Below the pieces are notes generated by a model. That model was not told the DNA's origin, ran no database searches, and worked only from the letters and a program-made list of their open reading frames with translations. A DNA stretch of 64,000 nucleotides from VXYL01 sp965199875 (GTDB lineage Bacteria; Pseudomonadota; Gammaproteobacteria; Pseudomonadales; Azotimanducaceae), in assembly GCA_965199875.1 (NCBI GenBank), contig OZ241346.1, positions 2,542,001-2,606,000 on the forward strand. The letters are read 5' to 3'. The first letter of the stretch is position 1; each line of letters begins with the position of its first letter. The translations under genes were made by a program, and so were the position numbers. Below, piece by piece: positions 52,641 to 60,953 of the stretch.

Positions 52641-53248
52641 GCGCGGTCTCCGCTCATCACATCGGCAAGGGTCTCAACCAGTTGGCGGGCGTGGGGAGAG
52701 GCTTTGATGACCTTCGCGGCATCGATTTGTCTCAAGAGTTCGAAGGAATCCCGCCCCTTCGCGTACCTGCCCTTGCGCGAGCGGTGGGTGGACTCGTTGA
52801 GCGCTCGCCCTACGTTCTCCTTGGCCACGTCTTCGATGTCCCGCTGTGCAGCCGGCCGTGCGCTTGCACGGAAGCCGTTGCCGAAGTAGCGGGCAAGGCA
52901 GTCTCTGTCGGCAGGGAACCAGGACTCCATCACCTGCACCATCAAGTGTGCGTTTTCCTCGGTGGCGCTGGCCGGCGGGTCCCATCCGTCGCGCTCTTTG
53001 AGGTGTGCCCATCGCGTGGTGGCGCTCACTGGCCCCTCGCTGTCCACCAACAAGGCCACGAAGTCTACAGATGGCCGGTCGATTGCCGCACGGAAGTCGT
53101 CGTAGGCATGCCGTCTGCTGCCACAAGCCACTACTTTCGGCAGACGTTCTACGCCAGCCTTCTCGAAGAACGCACGGAAGCCTTCGCGTAGCGCTTGGCG
53201 CAGGGCACGACCGTCCCCGCCACCTTCGACGTACAGCTTCGCCCTCAC
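52637..53248 (-). CDS. DUF4276 family TOPRIM-like protein
   Basis: 203 residues. The GTG start at 53248 overlaps the ATPase stop as GTGA and gives VRAKLYVEGGGDG, the DUF4276 N-terminal motif, with an acidic EGGGD resembling a TOPRIM Glu. DFVALLVDSEGPV supplies the following acidic pair. The C-terminal part contains WFPADRDCLARYFGN and helical segments ending in LVETLADVM. Pairs of an AAA ATPase with a TOPRIM-like protein are common two-gene defence systems, in which the second protein is the nuclease effector. The longer frame to 53857 lies in the ATPase gene and is a shadow. Confidence 0.85.
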   Translation of the reverse strand: MRAKLYVEGGGDGRALRQALREGFRAFFEKAGVERLPKVVACGSRRHAYDDFRAAIDRPSVDFVALLVDSEGPVSATTRWAHLKERDGWDPPASATEENAHLMVQVMESWFPADRDCLARYFGNGFRASARPAAQRDIEDVAKENVGRALNESTHRSRKGRYAKGRDSFELLRQIDAAKVIKASPHARQLVETLADVMSGDRA

Positions 53249-54498
53249 CAGCGGTTCCCCCCGATCTCGCCGGAAGACCACAGCTCGCCCAATCGATACT
53301 TGTCCAGCCAGTGTTTCAGTTCGGAGCGGCTTAGGCGTTTGAGCTTCGTCTGTCCGTCTTCCTTCTCGCAGACGACGATGCACTCCGGTTTGTCGGTCAA
53401 GGCGTCCACAAGAACTTCGGAGTGCGTGGTCACGACGAGCTGGCAGCGCTCGGACGCCTCCAACAGGAGCTTGGCCAAGCCGGGGAGGATGTCGGGATGC
53501 AGGCCAAGTTCCGGTTCCTCGATGCATACCAGCGGCGGCGGCCGTGGATCGCAGAGGATGGCCAGCAGCGAGAGATAGCGAATCGTGCCATCGGAAAGGC
53601 GCGTGGCAGGCACGGTGACTTGGCCGCCACGCTCCTGGATGAACAACTGTGCGGTGTTGAACTCGATGTTCACATGGAAGTCCGAGATGTCCTCGTAGAG
53701 GCGTCGCAGGGCTCCGACGACCCGCTCGCGGATCTCGTAGTCCATCGACAGACGGTTTAGAACGAGGCCGAGATTGGTGTGATCTTCGGCGAGGTTGGCG
53801 TTCGGGAGGTCCGTCTTCTGGAGAGAACGAACGACGTTGTTTCGGCCGAAGGTCCACTCTCGATACAGACGGATGCTCTCTAGGTCTTTGGCAAGGTAGG
53901 TGAGCTCGGGATAGTGTTCTGCATCCTTCACTTGCGCCAGAACGGATTTGGAGCGATCTACTGAGTATCGCACCTGTCCCCGCAGCGCAGCAACGAGCGC
54001 AGGCAAAGTTGAGCGGTCACCTCCAATCGTTCCGACCATTGGTGCGCCAGCAGCCAATGGGTCGAATGTCGGTCCGAACTGTCGCACTTCCCTAATGAGC
54101 GCCCTGTGTGCGTTCTCGGCTAGTTCGATATATGGCGCACCTTCATCCTCGATCTTGGGCTCCAGCCGTTCGTTGATGACTTCAAAGCGCTGATGGCGTT
54201 CGCCAAACTCCACGTTGTAACGTAGGGCTAGTTGGCCGCCGGGTTGCACAACCGCCTGTACGATAGCGGAATCTGCTTCGGAATCACCTCGCCAAATCCA
54301 GTCCGCAACACCGCGACCACCACGAATCCGCCCCGCCAAGTCGGTAGGCGCTGCTTGCAACAAACCAATCGCCTCGACGAAGTTGGATTTCCCACAACCG
54401 TTGGTGCCAATCAACACGTTCAGCGGCCCAAACTCGAACTCTTGGGCCTGCGGGCCGAAAGAGAGCAGGTTGGTTAGCTGAATGCGTTCAAGAAACAC
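53245..54498 (-). CDS. AAA ATPase of OLD/AAA_15-21 type
   Basis: A 417-residue ABC/SMC-like ATPase: the start IQLTNLLSFGPQAQEFEFG and GTNGCGKSNFVEAIGLL (Walker A) are typical of AAA_21 RecF-like proteins. Later segments are the signature LSDGTIRYLSLLAIL, Walker B VCIEEPELGLHPDI and the switch VVTTHSEVLVDAL. The GTG start is preceded by GAGGA and lies 9 bp after the brxC stop. It is translationally coupled to the DUF4276 gene. In Salmonella BREX the PARIS pair (ariA-ariB) occupies the same brxC-pglX junction, so this pair is probably a functional analogue. Confidence 0.88.
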   Translation of the reverse strand: MFLERIQLTNLLSFGPQAQEFEFGPLNVLIGTNGCGKSNFVEAIGLLQAAPTDLAGRIRGGRGVADWIWRGDSEADSAIVQAVVQPGGQLALRYNVEFGERHQRFEVINERLEPKIEDEGAPYIELAENAHRALIREVRQFGPTFDPLAAGAPMVGTIGGDRSTLPALVAALRGQVRYSVDRSKSVLAQVKDAEHYPELTYLAKDLESIRLYREWTFGRNNVVRSLQKTDLPNANLAEDHTNLGLVLNRLSMDYEIRERVVGALRRLYEDISDFHVNIEFNTAQLFIQERGGQVTVPATRLSDGTIRYLSLLAILCDPRPPPLVCIEEPELGLHPDILPGLAKLLLEASERCQLVVTTHSEVLVDALTDKPECIVVCEKEDGQTKLKRLSRSELKHWLDKYRLGELWSSGEIGGNRW

Positions 54499-54507
54499 GT
54501 CCCGTCC

Positions 54508-57500
54508 TCAATGAACAACCACAGGCCCTTGCTTGACTTGCTCCACAAGCTCTTGCTCCGTCTTCCGCGTCCACGCTCGCACGTCGTCTGCCGTTCTCAG
54601 CGTGTCGCTGGCCAGCTTGACGTGGCGCGTCTCCGGTTCCAGCAGCTTGTCCGCTTGCGACCGTGCGCTGGCGAACAGCTGCGGCAGCGCCGCGGTGCGG
54701 GTTCGCCAGTCGTCCAAGGATGCCTCATCCAAGGCGTTCAGTACCTCCTGTTCCGTGCCCGTGGCGCCGACGCTCGCCTCTTCGAGGTGCAGCCGCCGGA
54801 GAATGTCGTCGCGCTGTGCCTGCTCGATTGTCCGCCAACTGGCCGCATTCTCCAAGCGCTCTCCCTCGCCTCGGAAAGCGCGGGCGTACTCGCCTCCTGC
54901 TTCAACGAGCGCAGTGCGGAGCGCGTCCGCGAGTGTCCGTGCGAGTGGGGGCACGGGGTCGGTGTCGGCCAGCAGGTGCCGGTTCGTGCGGATGGCCTCC
55001 ACTTGCGGCTGGATGTTCTTGGCCATCGCCAAGTCTGTCGCGTGCTTGGTCAACGCGATTAGTCGCTCGTAGGCGGGAAGGCGCTCTTTCGCCACCGCCC
55101 CCAGATCGCGCCAACGCTTGAACTCGGCCGCCAGTTGGTCGTGGCGCTCCAGCACGGCCAGAAGTTGCTCGTTGCCTGCCAAGGCTTGCAGTTCCAACAG
55201 ATGTTCCGTCTTGGGTCTCGCCGGCAGCGGCGCATCGCCGCCCGCACTCTGCGCCAACTCCTGCAATTTGGCCAGCAGTTCAGTGGCGGCAGCACCCTCT
55301 TCGTTGGGTTTGCAGGCGATGCCGGTGGTCTGGAAGAGCTTGCGCAGCCGCAGGCGTTGCCGAGTGTCTACAGTGGCGCTTTCCACGCGGAAGTCCGCCG
55401 TGGCCACTCTGCCCTGATCCAGCTGGCCCGCTCGAAGGGATGCGCCGTTGGCGGTGGCCCGCAAGTGGCCGGTGCCGAACAAGGAGATCAGGGCCGCGTC
55501 CACGGCATCCCTTGACCAACCGTAGGGCGGCAAAGAGAAGTGAGCGCGCACTTCGCGGCCTTTGCACCCGGAACCTATGAAGTTGAGAACCGCCGCGCAC
55601 ACAGGGTGATCCTCGGTCTTGCCGGAGAAGCCCACCGCATCCAAAGGGCTCTCGGCACCGCCGCGGGCGCGTTCGATGACGGTTCGCCAGCGGCTGTCGT
55701 CGGCGTCGGGGAACTCCGGATAGAGCCGCGCCACGGATGCTTCGGCGGCGGCCTTCACCTTCTCCGGCAAGCGTACTTCCAAGCGTTCGTTGCCGCCGCC
55801 TTGGATCACCTTGGCGCTCTCGACGATCTGGCTGGCCAGCGCCCGCAGGTTGTTTTCCGCTTCCGTTGCGCGCGTTTCCATGCCGCTGCGGGCCTCAATG
55901 CCCTCGTCGGTGGTCGGCACGCCTTTGTAGTCCACGGTCTCGGTGGCGGCGTTTCGGGTGGCGATCAGGCGCGCCAGTTCATCGGCATGGGTCTTGGGGA
56001 TGAATACGTGAACCACCGGATCATCTTGACCGGCGGCGCGGGCGTGGGCGAGCGCGCTGTTCTCGGTGACGCCCCAGCCGTCCCGCACCCAAACCGCCAC
56101 CCCATCTCCGTCCGCGGGCGGTTCATTGCCGAAGTAGAGCGCCAACTTGCGCGGTTCCTTGGCGTCGCCTTGCAGAATCTTCACGGGGGCCAAGGCTCGT
56201 TGCACAGCTTCGCCCAGCCGTTCGGCGCGCTTGGCGCTCATGCCGGCAGGGTCGTTTGCGAGTTTGTTGCGGCGGGTGCGAAACTCCGCTTCCCAATCGC
56301 CGCTCTCCTTGGTTTGCAGGCTGTACTCGTCGTCGACTTTCAGCAACGTGCCGGCGTCCGCCAAGTCGTCAAGCAGTTTCGGCAGGCGGCTGCGCAGGGC
56401 CGTGCCATCAGCTGCCAGGTTCTTCACCAGCAGGTCCGCGAGCATCTCCGGTTTGGCGCGCACGCCGCTGTCCACGCTCGCGTCGCGAGGCAGCTTGCGA
56501 ATTAGGAAGACCAAGGCGCACAGGCGCGACTTCAAGAGGCCGTCCGCACTGCCGTCGTTGAGGTTGAGGATGGTCTGGTGGATCTCGCGCAACAACGCGC
56601 CCGAGTTGAGGAGGCTCGTCGCAAGTTGGTCGAACAGGAAATCCGCCGGCACCACCGTGCCGAGTGGATCGTCGGCGGTTGCGCGGATGGCTTCGTAGAC
56701 GATGCGCAACTGCGTCCGCAGCTGCCCGGCCATGCCGGCGCTGTCGACGGCCCGCAATGCCTGTTCCCAGAAGCGCCGACGAACAGGCAGCAGCGGGTAG
56801 TCCTCCACCAGCACCACCTTGTCTTCGTTGCGCGGCGCGATGCGGGAACCGGTCAAGTGGCGGTCGACTTCGCCGGCATGGGCATCCAGAATGGCTTGAA
56901 CGTCGGGGCTGCGGTCCTCGCGTTTGGCGAGTACGACGCGGCGGATGACTGTTTCGACGTCGTTGTCTGAGAGTTCGACGTTGACGGTGAAACGCCCTTG
57001 CAGCTTCTGTAGCGAGGGGGTGCCGGAGAGGGCGGTCTGCCCGGTGCCGAGGAAGAGAAGACGGTCGCCAAACCGCTTGCTGCAGGCTTCGGCGACTTCC
57101 TGCACCACATATGAGCGGCCGGCGTCTTCGCCAATGTACTGCTGCACCTCGTCCAAGATGACGACAGTGTTGGGCAAGCGCCCATCGGCGGTTGCCAAGC
57201 TGTCCTCGAAGGCGTCCACGAATTGATCCGTGGTGATGTCCGCTACACGCGGAAACTGTTCGCGCAACAGAGATTTGGCCGCCCGTTCCGAGGCGGCGAA
57301 GTTGGGATCCGCCGTCAACAGCGCCTGGGCAATCACCGGGCTCACGTAGAGGTCGTTGAGTTCGCGTCTGAAGTCCCGCCCGGCTGCCTCGACGGCGGCT
57401 CGAACTTGGTCGTAGACGCCGTTCTTCTTCAACCAAAGGCAGAAGCGGGCCTGAGGGTAGCCCTCCGGCAGTTCCGTGGACTTGAACACGATGCCCAGCA

Positions 57501-57948
57501 ACGCCAACCGCACACTGTCGCCCGCGCCGGTGCCCAACGTCCCCGCTGCGGCGTGCAGACCATCGGCCCGCCGCCCTAGCGTGGAGAGCTCGATCAACTT
57601 CTCCCGCACGTCGTTGGGCAGTTGGGCAAGTCCGCGCGCCGTGGCACCGTCGGGAAAAGCGTAGTCCGTCCACAAGAAATGCAGCATCTTCGCCAAGTGG
57701 GACTTGCCGCTGCCGAAGAAACCGCTCACCCACGCGGCCGGCTGTTCTGGCTGGCCTTGGTGGTTGATATAGGACTCCAGGATGCGAACGAGGCCGCGCC
57801 GATACTCGCCTTCGCAAACGAAGTGCGCCAGTTCGAATCGCAGCGTGCGCTGATCGTCCTCCGTCAGCGCATCGGTCATGCGCGCCACACCGCTGTTCGG
57901 CAGAGCGATTTCTGCCGGGTCGCGCTGGTAGATGTCTCGATTACGCAT
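54508..57948 (-). CDS. brxC: BREX protein BrxC (large P-loop ATPase)
   Basis: 1146 residues. The P-loop WVSGFFGSGKSHLAKML lies at residues 73-89, with a Walker B-like VVILDEVQQYIGE and sensor FLGTGQTALSGTPSLQKL further on. The C-terminal half is largely helical. BrxC is one of the components needed for BREX DNA modification and exclusion. It begins 3 bp after the brxB stop with MRNRDIYQRDPAEIALPNSGVARM, the family-typical N terminus. No frameshift or missing motif is evident. Confidence 0.95.
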   Translation of the reverse strand: MRNRDIYQRDPAEIALPNSGVARMTDALTEDDQRTLRFELAHFVCEGEYRRGLVRILESYINHQGQPEQPAAWVSGFFGSGKSHLAKMLHFLWTDYAFPDGATARGLAQLPNDVREKLIELSTLGRRADGLHAAAGTLGTGAGDSVRLALLGIVFKSTELPEGYPQARFCLWLKKNGVYDQVRAAVEAAGRDFRRELNDLYVSPVIAQALLTADPNFAASERAAKSLLREQFPRVADITTDQFVDAFEDSLATADGRLPNTVVILDEVQQYIGEDAGRSYVVQEVAEACSKRFGDRLLFLGTGQTALSGTPSLQKLQGRFTVNVELSDNDVETVIRRVVLAKREDRSPDVQAILDAHAGEVDRHLTGSRIAPRNEDKVVLVEDYPLLPVRRRFWEQALRAVDSAGMAGQLRTQLRIVYEAIRATADDPLGTVVPADFLFDQLATSLLNSGALLREIHQTILNLNDGSADGLLKSRLCALVFLIRKLPRDASVDSGVRAKPEMLADLLVKNLAADGTALRSRLPKLLDDLADAGTLLKVDDEYSLQTKESGDWEAEFRTRRNKLANDPAGMSAKRAERLGEAVQRALAPVKILQGDAKEPRKLALYFGNEPPADGDGVAVWVRDGWGVTENSALAHARAAGQDDPVVHVFIPKTHADELARLIATRNAATETVDYKGVPTTDEGIEARSGMETRATEAENNLRALASQIVESAKVIQGGGNERLEVRLPEKVKAAAEASVARLYPEFPDADDSRWRTVIERARGGAESPLDAVGFSGKTEDHPVCAAVLNFIGSGCKGREVRAHFSLPPYGWSRDAVDAALISLFGTGHLRATANGASLRAGQLDQGRVATADFRVESATVDTRQRLRLRKLFQTTGIACKPNEEGAAATELLAKLQELAQSAGGDAPLPARPKTEHLLELQALAGNEQLLAVLERHDQLAAEFKRWRDLGAVAKERLPAYERLIALTKHATDLAMAKNIQPQVEAIRTNRHLLADTDPVPPLARTLADALRTALVEAGGEYARAFRGEGERLENAASWRTIEQAQRDDILRRLHLEEASVGATGTEQEVLNALDEASLDDWRTRTAALPQLFASARSQADKLLEPETRHVKLASDTLRTADDVRAWTRKTEQELVEQVKQGPVVVH

Positions 57949-57951
57949 GGT

Positions 57952-58527
57952 CTAGCTGCCAATCCGATAGGCGACGCGCTGATCCTGCACGGTGATCGGC
58001 ACCGCCAGATAGCTCCAGCCGTCGCGGGCGTCGAGCAGCCGGTAGTTGCTGTTCTCGTACTCGCCGGGGAAGAACACTACTAGGCGGCCGCGAATGTCGT
58101 TCTGAACCGCTTGCATCAACTCCGAAACGCGGGCGAAGCCGAACAGCGACGCCACCCCGGACACCGCGACTACCGCGTTCTCGTCCGCTTCCGGCGAGCC
58201 AAGATCGGCGCGCACTCGATCCACCAAGTGGTCTAGGAATTCCTCGTCGAGCTTCAGGGCCAGATCTTCCGGGCAGTCGAAGTAGCTCTCTCGGTAGTCC
58301 AAGCCGGCCATCCACGCGGCAAAGGAGTCGGTGAGATCACATGACATCCAGCCGTGGCCGGCTTCTTTGGTTTCCTCCTCGAAGCGTCCCTTTCTGGCGC
58401 GGAGGCGGCGTTCGTCCGTCTTGTCGTAGACGATGAAGATGACCTTCTCCGCGCCCGCCAGGTCCTGCCGCCAAGGCAGAGCGATGTGCGCCTTGTAGCG
58501 GTCAAGCAGCCTATCGATGCGATTCAC
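57952..58527 (-). CDS. brxB: BREX protein BrxB (DUF1788)
   Basis: 191-residue DUF1788 protein. It begins with the family-like segment RLLDRYKAHIALPWRQDLAGAEKVIFIVYDK and contains FARVSELMQAVQNDIRGRLVVFFPGEYENSNYRLLDARDGWSYLAVPI, the conserved C-terminal stretch with the FPG-E-N-YRLLD motif. The GTG start overlaps the end of brxA by 17 bp, and brxC starts 3 bp after its stop, as in other type 1 BREX operons. It is required for BREX in known systems, but its biochemical role is unknown. Confidence 0.93.
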   Translation of the reverse strand: MNRIDRLLDRYKAHIALPWRQDLAGAEKVIFIVYDKTDERRLRARKGRFEEETKEAGHGWMSCDLTDSFAAWMAGLDYRESYFDCPEDLALKLDEEFLDHLVDRVRADLGSPEADENAVVAVSGVASLFGFARVSELMQAVQNDIRGRLVVFFPGEYENSNYRLLDARDGWSYLAVPITVQDQRVAYRIGS

Positions 58528-59341
58528 GGATCAACTCCTGCTCCTTGCGCGAGACCAACTCCGGAAACGAGATGTCCATCATCTTCCCGGCGTACTTGAA
58601 CTCCAGCAGGCCGAACATCTTGGCATTCAGAACCAACTGCATGAACTTGTCGACGAAGACATCCAGAACCACCACCCAGGGAGTGTCGTAGAGCGGCCGT
58701 CCGCCGTAGCCCACTGCGGAACCGATGAGCAGCGCGTAGGCTGTTGCCGCCGGGGTCGCCTGCAGGCGTTGGCGCTTCTTGCGGCTTCTGCCTTGCAAGT
58801 GGCCGGATTGCGTCCACGACGACGACGCATTGCGCACCACCGTATCCAGCGTGGCTGGGCTGAGGCGATCCTCCACTGTGGCGGCCAAGTCGTTCTTCAT
58901 GGGCTGGCGGCTGAACTCGTCCCCGATCGGCGTGCCGAGAACAGCGCGCGCGCCGGCGCGAAGCAGGGGATCCCGCGCTAAGGCCAGCAGCAGTGCCAGC
59001 GCCGGGCGAGCGGCCTCGTCGCGGGCCCAGAAGTGGCGCAGGGCCCGGAACAAGATCAGGCGCGGGTCCAACCCGTAGAGTTCCGCCAGCCGTTGAAAGG
59101 AGGCCTTGCGCGTTGCCGTCGTCCGTTTGCCAAGGCAGTTGCCGGCAACGACGGCTTCTTCATACTCGTCACGGCGTGCCTCGCTGGGCACGGCGTCAAA
59201 CAGCTGCCAGAGATCGTCGAGCATGATGGTGCGGCTGGTGTGGGTGCCGCGACTGCCCCGGCGGAAACCCCAGAGTCCCACCAATCCATCCGGTAGGTTG
59301 GCGATGCCCGGTTCAAAGCTCAGTTCGCTGCGGAAGATCAT
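58511..59341 (-). CDS. brxA: BREX protein BrxA (DUF1819-like)
   Basis: 276 residues, first gene of the operon. It has the DUF1819/BrxA-like pattern SRTIMLDDLWQLFDAVP, then GKRTTATRKASFQRLAELYGLDP and LALLLALARDPLLRAGARAVL, with the C terminus VFVDKFMQLVLNAKMFGLLEF. BrxA is a small DNA-binding protein in characterised systems. It is longer than many BrxA proteins (about 200) because of an N-terminal 40 residues (SELSFEPGIANLPDGLVGLWGFRRG). A start at the internal ATG 59224 is possible but would remove conserved-looking sequence. It follows a promoter-like sequence. Confidence 0.85.
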   Translation of the reverse strand: MIFRSELSFEPGIANLPDGLVGLWGFRRGSRGTHTSRTIMLDDLWQLFDAVPSEARRDEYEEAVVAGNCLGKRTTATRKASFQRLAELYGLDPRLILFRALRHFWARDEAARPALALLLALARDPLLRAGARAVLGTPIGDEFSRQPMKNDLAATVEDRLSPATLDTVVRNASSSWTQSGHLQGRSRKKRQRLQATPAATAYALLIGSAVGYGGRPLYDTPWVVVLDVFVDKFMQLVLNAKMFGLLEFKYAGKMMDISFPELVSRKEQELIRESHR

Positions 59342-59347
59342 GCAGCG

Positions 59348-59376
59348 ACCGTAGGCTGCCTTGAAGAGGATGTCAA
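59348..59376 (-). promoter_or_regulatory. Predicted promoter of the BREX operon
   Basis: On the minus strand a perfect TTGACA (59371-59376) and TACGGT (59348-59353) are spaced by 17 bp. The start of transcription would fall at about 59341, that is at the brxA ATG, implying a leaderless or near-leaderless message. The -10 matches consensus at three positions only. Confidence 0.55.
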
Positions 59377-59378
59377 GC

Positions 59379-59398
59379 AGCCTGCAAACCAGCAGGCT
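59379..59398. promoter_or_regulatory. Palindrome abutting the BREX promoter
   Basis: AGCCTGC (59379-59385) and GCAGGCT (59392-59398) form a perfect 7 bp inverted repeat with a 6 bp centre, ending two bases upstream of the -35 hexamer. It could be an operator for a regulator, or a terminator-like hairpin for the CBS gene upstream; no T run follows. No BrxR-type WYL regulator gene is in the window. Confidence 0.45.
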
Positions 59399-59409
59399 TG
59401 CGAGCGCCC

Positions 59410-59817
59410 TCAGCGCATCTCCGCGAGCACCAGATCGCGCAGCGTCACCATACCCACGGCGTCGCGCTCGTCGTCCACCACCACGGCGCGGGTCAGGCGC
59501 AACTCCACCAGGAGGCGCACGGCGTAGCGCACCAGCATGCCGGGCGGCAGCGTCACCACCGGCTTGGTCATCGCCTCGTACACGCTTACCCGCTCCGGCG
59601 GGCGGTTCCTGGCCACCACCTCGGTGGCCACGTTGGCCACTTCCAGGAGGCCCACCTCGTCGTCCTTGTCGCGTCGGGCCACCACTAGGGAGCTGACCCC
59701 ATGCTCGCGCATGAGCCGCATGGCCTCGTCGACATTGGCCAGGCCGTCGATGGCGTGCAGATCGGTGGCCATCACATCCTGTACGCGGGCGCTTTCGCTG
59801 GCGCTCCTTTCGCTCAT
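59410..59817 (-). CDS. CBS-pair domain protein
   Basis: 135 residues, made of two CBS motifs: VQDVMATDLHAIDGLANVDEAMRLM and VSSLVVARRDKDDEVGL form the first, and VYEAMTKPVVTLPPGMLVRYAVRLL with RAVVVDDERDAVGMVTLRDLVL the second. CBS pairs bind adenine nucleotides and act as energy sensors. It overlaps the P-II gene by ATGA and ends the DUF1538 operon. The link to the transporter-like genes suggests regulation of their activity by nucleotide levels. Confidence 0.9.
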   Translation of the reverse strand: MSERSASESARVQDVMATDLHAIDGLANVDEAMRLMREHGVSSLVVARRDKDDEVGLLEVANVATEVVARNRPPERVSVYEAMTKPVVTLPPGMLVRYAVRLLVELRLTRAVVVDDERDAVGMVTLRDLVLAEMR

Positions 59818-60164
59818 AGTTCCTCCTCGATCTCCTCCAGCATCACCGGCAGCTGCGTCGCGAGGCCCACCACGTCTTCGATGGCGAGCTGGAACGCAAC
59901 GCCAGCGCCGGCTTCCTCGTCGAACCGCGCCGCTTCCTGGATGCGCTCCAGAATGTCGCGTGCGCGCGTTTCCACAACGAGAGAGAGCACGATGTTGGCG
60001 GCCGAGCTCAAGTTCAGGCCCAGGAACGTCTTGCCGGGCTTCAACCCCTCGCCGCGCACGCTGGTGACGATGGTCGCGCCGGTGGCGCCGGCGGCGCGAG
60101 CGGCCTCGACCACGGTGTCGGTCTTGTCTTCGCCTACCAAGGCTACGATCAGCTTCATTCGCAT
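59814..60164 (-). CDS. P-II-like nitrogen regulatory/signalling protein
   Basis: 116 residues with the P-II fold pattern: MKLIVALVGEDKTDTVVEAARAAGATGATIVTSVRGEG near the N terminus, where GATIVTSVRGEG resembles the T-loop entry, and a C-terminal GVAFQLAIEDVVGL helix-strand. It is divergent from GlnB: the uridylylated T-loop Tyr is not apparent. It lies between a DUF1538 gene (3 bp away) and the CBS gene (overlap). P-II-like proteins often bind and regulate a membrane transporter encoded next to them, here DUF1538. Confidence 0.8.
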   Translation of the reverse strand: MRMKLIVALVGEDKTDTVVEAARAAGATGATIVTSVRGEGLKPGKTFLGLNLSSAANIVLSLVVETRARDILERIQEAARFDEEAGAGVAFQLAIEDVVGLATQLPVMLEEIEEEL

Positions 60165-60167
60165 GGC

Positions 60168-60953
60168 TCAATGGTCCTCGTTCGAGCGCCTTCGGGCGCG
60201 ATCCATCCAAGCAGACGCCTTCGCGTAGCCCAAGACGGATATGATGGGGAACACGCTGGCGAACGCAATCAGCCCGAAGCCGTCGATCAACGGGCTGCGG
60301 CCCGGCACGCTGGCGGCGAGGCCCAGGCCCAAAGCGGCAACCACCGGCACGGTCACCATGGCGGTGGTCACTCCGCCGCTGTCGTAGGCGAGGGGCACGA
60401 TGCTGCCGCTGGCGCGGAACGTCTGCACGATCACCACGGCGTAGGCGGCAACGATGTACCACGGCAGGGGCGTGCCGGTGACGATGCGAAAGCAGCCGAG
60501 CGCCACGCCCAGGGCAACGCCGAGGGCTACGGCGGTGCGCAACCCCCAGGCATTCACGGTTCCGCCGGAGGCTTCCTGCGCCTTCAATGCCACCGCGATC
60601 AGCGACGGTTCCGCGACCGTGGTGGCGAAGCCGATTGCCGCGGCAAAGGCATAGACCAGCCAGTAGTCGCTCCAAACCACGCCTTCGGCGGCGCTCGCTG
60701 CCGCCGTCTGCGCCGCCGTGAGCTGGCCCGCCATCGTCTCGCCGATCGGAAACAACGCATCCTGAAGGCCGATCAGGAACAGCGTCAGCCCCAGCAGCAC
60801 GCAGACGAAACCGGCGACGATGCGGCGCAGATTCGGCAGCTTGCGGCGCAGCACCGCCACCTGGAATGCCAGCAGGATGCTGACGATGGGCAGCACGTCC
60901 AACGTCGTCTGCCACGCGATGGCGGCAAACTCCAGCAGGAAGCCCATGCTCAC
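60168..60953 (-). CDS. DUF1538 membrane protein (second copy)
   Basis: 261 residues, with seven or eight membrane segments. Family segments include FATTVAEPSLIAVALKAQE, VQTFRASGSIVPLAYDSGGVTTAMVTVPVVAALGLGLA and PLIDGFGLIAFASVFPIISVLGYA. The GTG start at 60953 overlaps the stop of the upstream DUF1538 gene, so both are made together and probably form a heterodimer or two-half transporter. The conserved YDSGGVTT motif in the membrane suggests a substrate site. The transported substrate is not known. Confidence 0.9.
   Translation of the reverse strand: MSMGFLLEFAAIAWQTTLDVLPIVSILLAFQVAVLRRKLPNLRRIVAGFVCVLLGLTLFLIGLQDALFPIGETMAGQLTAAQTAAASAAEGVVWSDYWLVYAFAAAIGFATTVAEPSLIAVALKAQEASGGTVNAWGLRTAVALGVALGVALGCFRIVTGTPLPWYIVAAYAVVIVQTFRASGSIVPLAYDSGGVTTAMVTVPVVAALGLGLAASVPGRSPLIDGFGLIAFASVFPIISVLGYAKASAWMDRARRRSNEDH

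Noticed and set aside
52637..53857. A 406-residue form of the DUF4276 protein
   Set aside because: The extra N-terminal half lies in the ATPase gene in another frame; the GTGA overlap at 53245-53248 and the LYVEGGGDG start define the real gene.
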